A DNA stretch of 64,000 nt from Prostheceraeus crozeri (lineage: Eukaryota > Platyhelminthes > Polycladida > Euryleptidae). Positions 59,619 through 64,000 of the stretch are shown here, one piece after another. A program made the translations under genes and the position numbers. Within the stretch, counting starts at the first letter, position 1; each line of letters starts with the position of its first letter. The notes beneath the pieces are model-generated. The model had not been told where the DNA came from, made no database searches, and worked only from the letters and a program-made list of their open reading frames with translations. Where the stretch lies: NCBI GenBank assembly GCA_907163375.1, contig CAJQUW010000498.1, positions 372,001 through 436,000 on the forward strand, read 5' to 3'.

Positions 59619-61808
59619 CAGTGGCGGATCCAGGATTCGACCACAGGGGGGCCCAGCGGCTGATCCTGAATTTAAGATCTGGGGGGTTTTACTTACAGTC
59701 ATGGGTTTCGAAAATACTGTCATTCAACAAAGTAATGAAAAATAAAATATTGAAATGATATCAACCTGTACATTTTAAGACATGTAAAACCGAAAGCAGA
59801 AATAGTTATAATTAATACTTGGTTTAGTCAATTTGTATAAAATATAATTCTCTCATATATGTAGGCCAACAGACTTAATGTTAGTAGCCTATGCAAAACG
59901 TCACACAATATGTTACTATGAAACGCTCATGTATATTCGTGAAACGCCTATAATTTCTACACATCGTGAATATAGAGTCAAGAGGGAAAAGTTCGTACTT
60001 ACAGTCTTAGAAGTGAAGGGGTCGGGTCACATAGATATTCTTGTTTGCTTTCTTGCAAATAATTGTACGACGGCATCAACGGTTTTTTTCGCAGTCCATG
60101 TCACGATGAATGTAAGCTAATGTCAGACCAGTTAAGCGCTCTTCTGACATGTTAGATCGCAGATAACTTTTCAAATGTTTCAAGACTGAAAATGTCCTTT
60201 CGGCGCTTGCAGATGAAACCGGTAATAAGGCGAAGATTTTAAGTAAAGTCTTAATGTTCCAACTAAAGTCTTAATTCGCCTTCCAATTCGTTCAAGTTTC
60301 CATTTAGATATTCAGAATACAATTCCACAGCAGGAAGAATATCTTCAAATTGTTAGGAAGCAGCTTGGAGAGGTGCATTACACTAGCAGCATGACCACTA
60401 AAACGATCATGTAGTAGGGAAATCAGTCCATCAAGAAAAGAGTAATATATTCCTCGGCGATAATATTCAATTAGTGTGGTGGATGGTACGTTCGTTCGAT
60501 GTACCTGCGTTCCAACTGTTCTCGGAGTTTGTATCGGTCTTGTTGTCAACTTTTCAATCTTTTCGAACAATTCAGAGAAGAACTCTTCATTCCTTCTAGA
60601 TTTGAGTAAATCTATCACTGTGTCGACGTGTTGTAGAGCGGAAATCAAGTCATTTGAGGCAGATTGTAATACGCATGCGAGACGTTTGGTTACAATCATC
60701 ACTGAGTTCAGTATTACTAGAGAAACAATAAAATCAACTTTAGTTATTGTGGAATGAATACTGCAAGCATCAGAAGAATATGTACTTCTCTCTTTGCTCA
60801 TTTTTTGGACTGGTCCACCAGGATGTTGTAATGCTCGAGCAATGTCGCTTTCTCCTATTCCATTTCCGTCGACCTCGAAACTTTGAGACTTCAATTCTGG
60901 CGTTTTGGGTGATGACGTCGAATAAGACGAAGATGTATTTTTCGACTCTCCTTGTATTTCTATTTTAGATGACGAGGACTAACAGGAGAGATTTTGAGAT
61001 GACAAATTATACGATGACGTGCTCATAGTATTTTGATATGTAGAAGTAGCATCCGTTTTCTTCACAGACTCTAAGAAATCAGATATTTTCCTTCGTTTCG
61101 TTGGCGGTCTCTCACTCATGTTGACAGTGGACTTTGACTTGCATGTATGTCAACAACAAGCAGCTAAATGTAATATAAGAGAGGGATAGCGTTTCCTTCT
61201 TAGTCATTAATCATCTACACTGAATCAGCAGTTCGCAGTCTCGCAAGCATATGCACACAATATTTACAAGTCATTGCAATTGCCAACAAAGAAACCTCCG
61301 CGTGTGCAAGCGAATCGCCATTCAATAGTACATCGCTGACGGCGTTGAAATGTTAAGTCTGATCATGGACTTCTAGATAATAGCACCTGGACATGAAAGT
61401 GATGGATGAGAAACGGCCGACTTGGACTTGGCAAGTGGAGGCCAGCGCTGCTGTAAACGATATCAGTTGTTTCAATCCTCATCCACTCCACACGGCATGC
61501 ACGACTGTCAAAAATAACTTGATCGATTGAAACTTACAGTAACAACGAACGGTGGTGGAGTAGCATTATAGACTGTTGAAACACAGCTTCGCTTTTATTT
61601 TATTTCTTTTATCATCTGGAAGTCCATGATCTGATGAAGACAGAAAATGCCTTACGTCATCAGATTTCCTTGCATGTTTCTCTCATCAGTCATCATTGAT
61701 TGATAAATCAAAAAGAGATCGAACACTAACTTAACTGATGGAGATTTGTATTCTGAGTATCACACCCCTTGCCACGGCCGGGTAGGCCCCCCCTTGAATC
61801 CGCCACTG
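59619..61808 (-). mobile_element. hAT element (ZMYM/TTF-like), deletion derivative, 2190 bp
   Basis: The ends CAGTGGCGGATCCAGG (left) and CAGTGGCGGATTCAAGG (right, reverse-complemented) are flanked by a perfect 8-bp duplication CTTGGACA (59611-59618 and 61809-61816). The interior keeps the first and last parts of a hAT transposase on the minus strand but lacks the catalytic middle, so it must have moved using another copy's enzyme. Confidence 0.92.
60060..61119 (-). pseudogene. hAT transposase remnant, catalytic core deleted
   Basis: It starts at ATG 61119 with MSERPPTKRRKISDFLESVK, the basic/polar N-terminus common in this hAT branch. There is an in-frame TAG at codon 47 (60981-60979). The same frame continues as 60894-60304 through a Ser/Thr-rich linker and then jumps to SVMIVTKRLACVLQSASNDL and RTNVPSTTLIEYYRRGIYYS, the region after the catalytic Asp in relatives. 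A frame change near 60340 leads to ILPAVELYSEYLNG. The C-terminal dimerisation motif follows as ERTFSVLKHLKSYLRSNMSE then ERLTGLTLAYIHRDM (about 60185-60090), with SSAS just before in a third frame. The missing ~300 residues hold the zinc finger and the first catalytic acids. Confidence 0.85.
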
Positions 61809-61816
61809 CTTGGACA

Positions 61817-62364
61817 AATGAAGCTTTGACGCTGTAGCGAAGCGTATGTTTACAGTAAGTTTAATTGATGTATTTATCAATTAAATAGTCAATCGTTATG
61901 AAGATTCGCTATTCTTTCGTATAGTTATGCCACCTTAGAACTCGAACGAGAAGGAATATCCCAAGTGTGATTGTGTAGGTTAAAACATCACTAGTCGTTC
62001 ACGTTACTCTTTGACGTATCTCCAAGTTGTCTTTTTCTCGTACATTCACTTGGCCTTCTATATAATAAACAGCTTTATCGAAACATAAGACATAGGGAAG
62101 GCCATAAATCACACAGAATACTTTCCTAACACGACAGCTTTTATAGAATTCTACATGTACATTTCAAGTAGCATTTAACACGTGTGATCAAATTACAAGC
62201 AATCATCGCACCGACAAACACATGTTTCCGCATTCATGCCGAAATCTTTTGGGATGTCAAATCTCAAGTGAGAAATTGTTTGCTCTACGCCACGACATGT
62301 GGCCACTCATAGTTAATCATTTAACTGTCTCGCGTTTCTCCTTGATTCTCCTCGCCCCGCGACA
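61817..62364 (-). promoter_or_regulatory. candidate 3' LTR of the BEL/Pao element
   Basis: On the minus strand the integrase end is followed by a purine tract (cgcttgggggaa, 62376-62365) and TGTCGC at 62364, a typical LTR start. About 220 bp on is ctataaaagctg, a TATA-like box, and further on aataaac, a possible polyadenylation signal. The far end of the LTR and its target duplication were not found, so the extent is a guess. Confidence 0.4.
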
Positions 62365-63760
62365 TTCCCCCAAGCGAAAGTTGCCGTATCTGGTCTGTAG
62401 CGCGTGCTGCTGACTTGCGTTGTGGGCGAGATGTCTTATCTGCATACGTCACATCTGTTCCCGTGCGAGTTGGTGAAGTCGTAGAGATTTCTCTGTTGGC
62501 GAATTCAAGAGGAACCAACAGTTTGATTGGCCGAGTGAGGATTGATGCATTCTCCAGTGACATTCGTGCCGAACGAATTCGTCCATCCTTTGAAGGTATT
62601 GTGTTGATGATTTGACCACATCGCCACCGGCCCCTCGGTATATTTCGATCCATGATGATAACTCTGTCTCCAATGGTAGGGACAGAGTTGCAGACTGATC
62701 GTCTAACAGTTTCGTGAGTACTGGGCCGTTCGCGTAGACTCAGGAGATACTCGCGCTGCCACCGAGTCCAAAATTGATGCAGCAAAGCTTCTCCATGCCT
62801 CCAAAGTTTTATGAGGTTTTGACGAGTGTCTCTTCTATCGTATGCTTCGAAGATCGGGTCGCTTTCGTCAAGACAAATAGGTGGGAGAGCAGAATCGGGT
62901 TGAATTCCTAAAAGATTTCTAGGAGTCAAGGGAAGAGCGTCTCGCATATCAGAACCTACATAAGTTAGAGGTCGATTATTCAATATACCTTCAATTTCCG
63001 ACAGTAAAACGTCAAGTTGACGTTGTGTGAGAAGGGATCCATCAGATAATTTTCTCAATGCCATCTTTACTGTTCTAATAAGGCGTTCATAAAAGCCACC
63101 CATCCATGGAGACTTCTTCGTAATAAATTTTCACGTGATACGATTTTCTGCTGCGTACTCTTGAATAGCCATGTCCCTCCAAAGATTCGAAATGACCTGA
63201 TGTCCAAGCTTAAAATTCTTTGCGTTATCGGAGATTATCAGACTAGGAGTTCCTCGTCGGCTGATAAATTTCGTAAAACAATTAAGGAATTCTAAGGCTG
63301 ATAAGTCAGATGCTAATTCTAAGTGAATCGCTCTGGTCGATGCGCAGGTGAAAATGCATACCCAAACCTTTTTATTTTCTTCCTGATCGTTTGAATTTGA
63401 GTGCACATAGAATGGGCCAAAGTGATCGATTCCAACTGTAGAAAAAGGCCGACATTTTGAAACGCGTTCAGTAGGGAGAACAGGAAATTCAGGTGGACTG
63501 TATGGTTTTCCTTCCCATTTTTTACAAATCTGACATTTAGTTATTATGGCTTGAACTTGCTTTCGACCTGCTATCAGCCAGTATCGCTGTCTGATATCTG
63601 CCAGGGTATGGTTAGTACCAGAGTGTCCACAATCTTCATAACTTTTGATGATCATATTCGTGAAAGGGTGATTCTTGGGTAAAATTATCGGGAACTTGGC
63701 ATCATAAGGAAGAGAACTATTATCGATTCGAACCATAGAACGTGCGATATAGTCCGGGAG
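62321..63760 (-). pseudogene. BEL/Pao retrotransposon integrase with one in-frame stop
   Basis: Minus-strand end of a BEL/Pao pol gene; integrase inserts the reverse-transcribed DNA into the genome. In order: the zinc-binding region HPFTNMIIKSYEDCGHSGTN...CQICKKW (H-H-C-C), GIDHFGPF with the first catalytic Asp, IISDNAKNF with the second, then a TGA at about 63131, and GGFYERLIRTVKMALRKL with the catalytic Glu in the same frame. NNRPLTYVG and a C-terminal domain with GDRVIIMDRNIPRGRWRCGQ (DUF5641 type) complete it, ending at 62321. Only the single TGA and an upstream TAG at about 63763-63761 interrupt it. Protease, RT and RNase H are not recognisable upstream. Either the copy is truncated at about 63.76 kb or the rest has diverged. 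Confidence 0.92.
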
Positions 63761-63764
63761 CTAG

Positions 63765-64000
63765 CGTGATGTTGTGCAGGGAACGAGGTAGTACATAAAA
63801 CTTTCACATAGCATAGTACACCTCTAACCTACTGCAAACAAACTCGGTCTGCCGGGATAGATTTGATTTCTTTTTTTGAAAGAGAGAGGATAACATCCTA
63901 TGTTGTTTCCTATGTATAAACAGTGACATTTAAGGTGTTTATTTCCATTTTTCGAATTTTTGCTCATAAAAGTTGCTCATTAAAAGTTTTTGTTGAAAAT
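63765..64000. other. window edge, unassigned
   Basis: No BEL/Pao sequence is recognisable beyond the integrase start. A purine run (gaaagagagagg) lies at 63880-63891. Confidence 0.5.

Noticed and set aside
62321..63760. Endogenous retrovirus with envelope
   Set aside because: Integrase and C-terminal domain are of BEL/Pao type and no envelope-like frame is seen between it and the candidate LTR.
1..64000. Bacterial contamination or operon structure
   Set aside because: Element types, spliced exon, SINEs and long non-coding gaps are all eukaryotic; no ribosome binding sites or clustered genes occur.

Overview
The window looks like nuclear DNA from an AT-rich, transposon-laden invertebrate animal genome. 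Three things support this: one GC-rich protein-coding exon with textbook GT/AG splice sites, very long stretches without any gene, and a mix of typically metazoan mobile elements (hAT, piggyBac, Tc1/mariner, Merlin, BEL/Pao, CR1/jockey-type LINEs, Penelope-like/GIY-YIG remnants, tRNA-derived SINEs). The words taggcctac/gtaggcct recur, and I associate them with marine invertebrates, but I cannot name the species. No operons, ribosome binding sites, CRISPR arrays or bacterial genes are present.

Layout. 1-5.2 kb: non-coding, with a decayed LINE reverse transcriptase (about 1.79-2.69 kb) and a 20-bp minisatellite. 5.2-6.55 kb: a Tc1/mariner element with both ends and its TA target site, but a transposase lacking its DNA-binding half. 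10.64-12.10 kb (minus strand): the only convincing host gene piece, a 485-codon exon with a PDZ domain resembling that of the invertebrate synaptic RhoGAP Syd-1/RhoGAP100F; a pre-miRNA-like hairpin lies just inside its downstream intron. 12.7-16.5 kb: a hAT-type non-autonomous element, a 1-kb palindromic fold-back element, and a GIY-YIG (Penelope-like) remnant with long terminal inverted repeats. 22-27 kb: a SINE, a LINE 3' fragment and a decayed piggyBac transposase with a repeat inserted in it. 29.4 kb: a short MITE.

32.1-39.0 kb is a nest: an outer hAT-type element (8-bp target duplication CTGTAAAC) carries an inner hAT element (32.38-37.08 kb) with a broken BED-finger hAT transposase. The inner element itself holds a minisatellite interrupted by a near-perfect 666-bp palindrome built from two GIY-YIG 3' ends. 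44.57-45.11 kb: a Merlin element. 47.5 and 52.6 kb: two inverted copies of one hAT-like MITE, each with a perfect 8-bp target duplication. 52.0 kb: a 30-bp (10-codon) tandem repeat open in several frames. 55.5-58.5 kb: a nearly full-length LINE ORF2 (endonuclease plus reverse transcriptase) broken by frameshifts. 59.6-61.8 kb: a hAT deletion derivative with perfect target duplication. 62.3-63.75 kb: a BEL/Pao integrase with one in-frame stop.

The genes do not form a pathway. The most striking theme is several hAT-type families that share CAG-initial termini (two share CAGAG(T/C)TGGAA) but carry completely different short-word arrays (GGGTC, AATTCC, GGAGTC, ATTCCCA) just inside the ends. A second theme is two separate GIY-YIG/Penelope-like remnants organised as inverted repeats. 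Coordinates of decayed elements are read by eye and are approximate except where target duplications or splice sites fix them.
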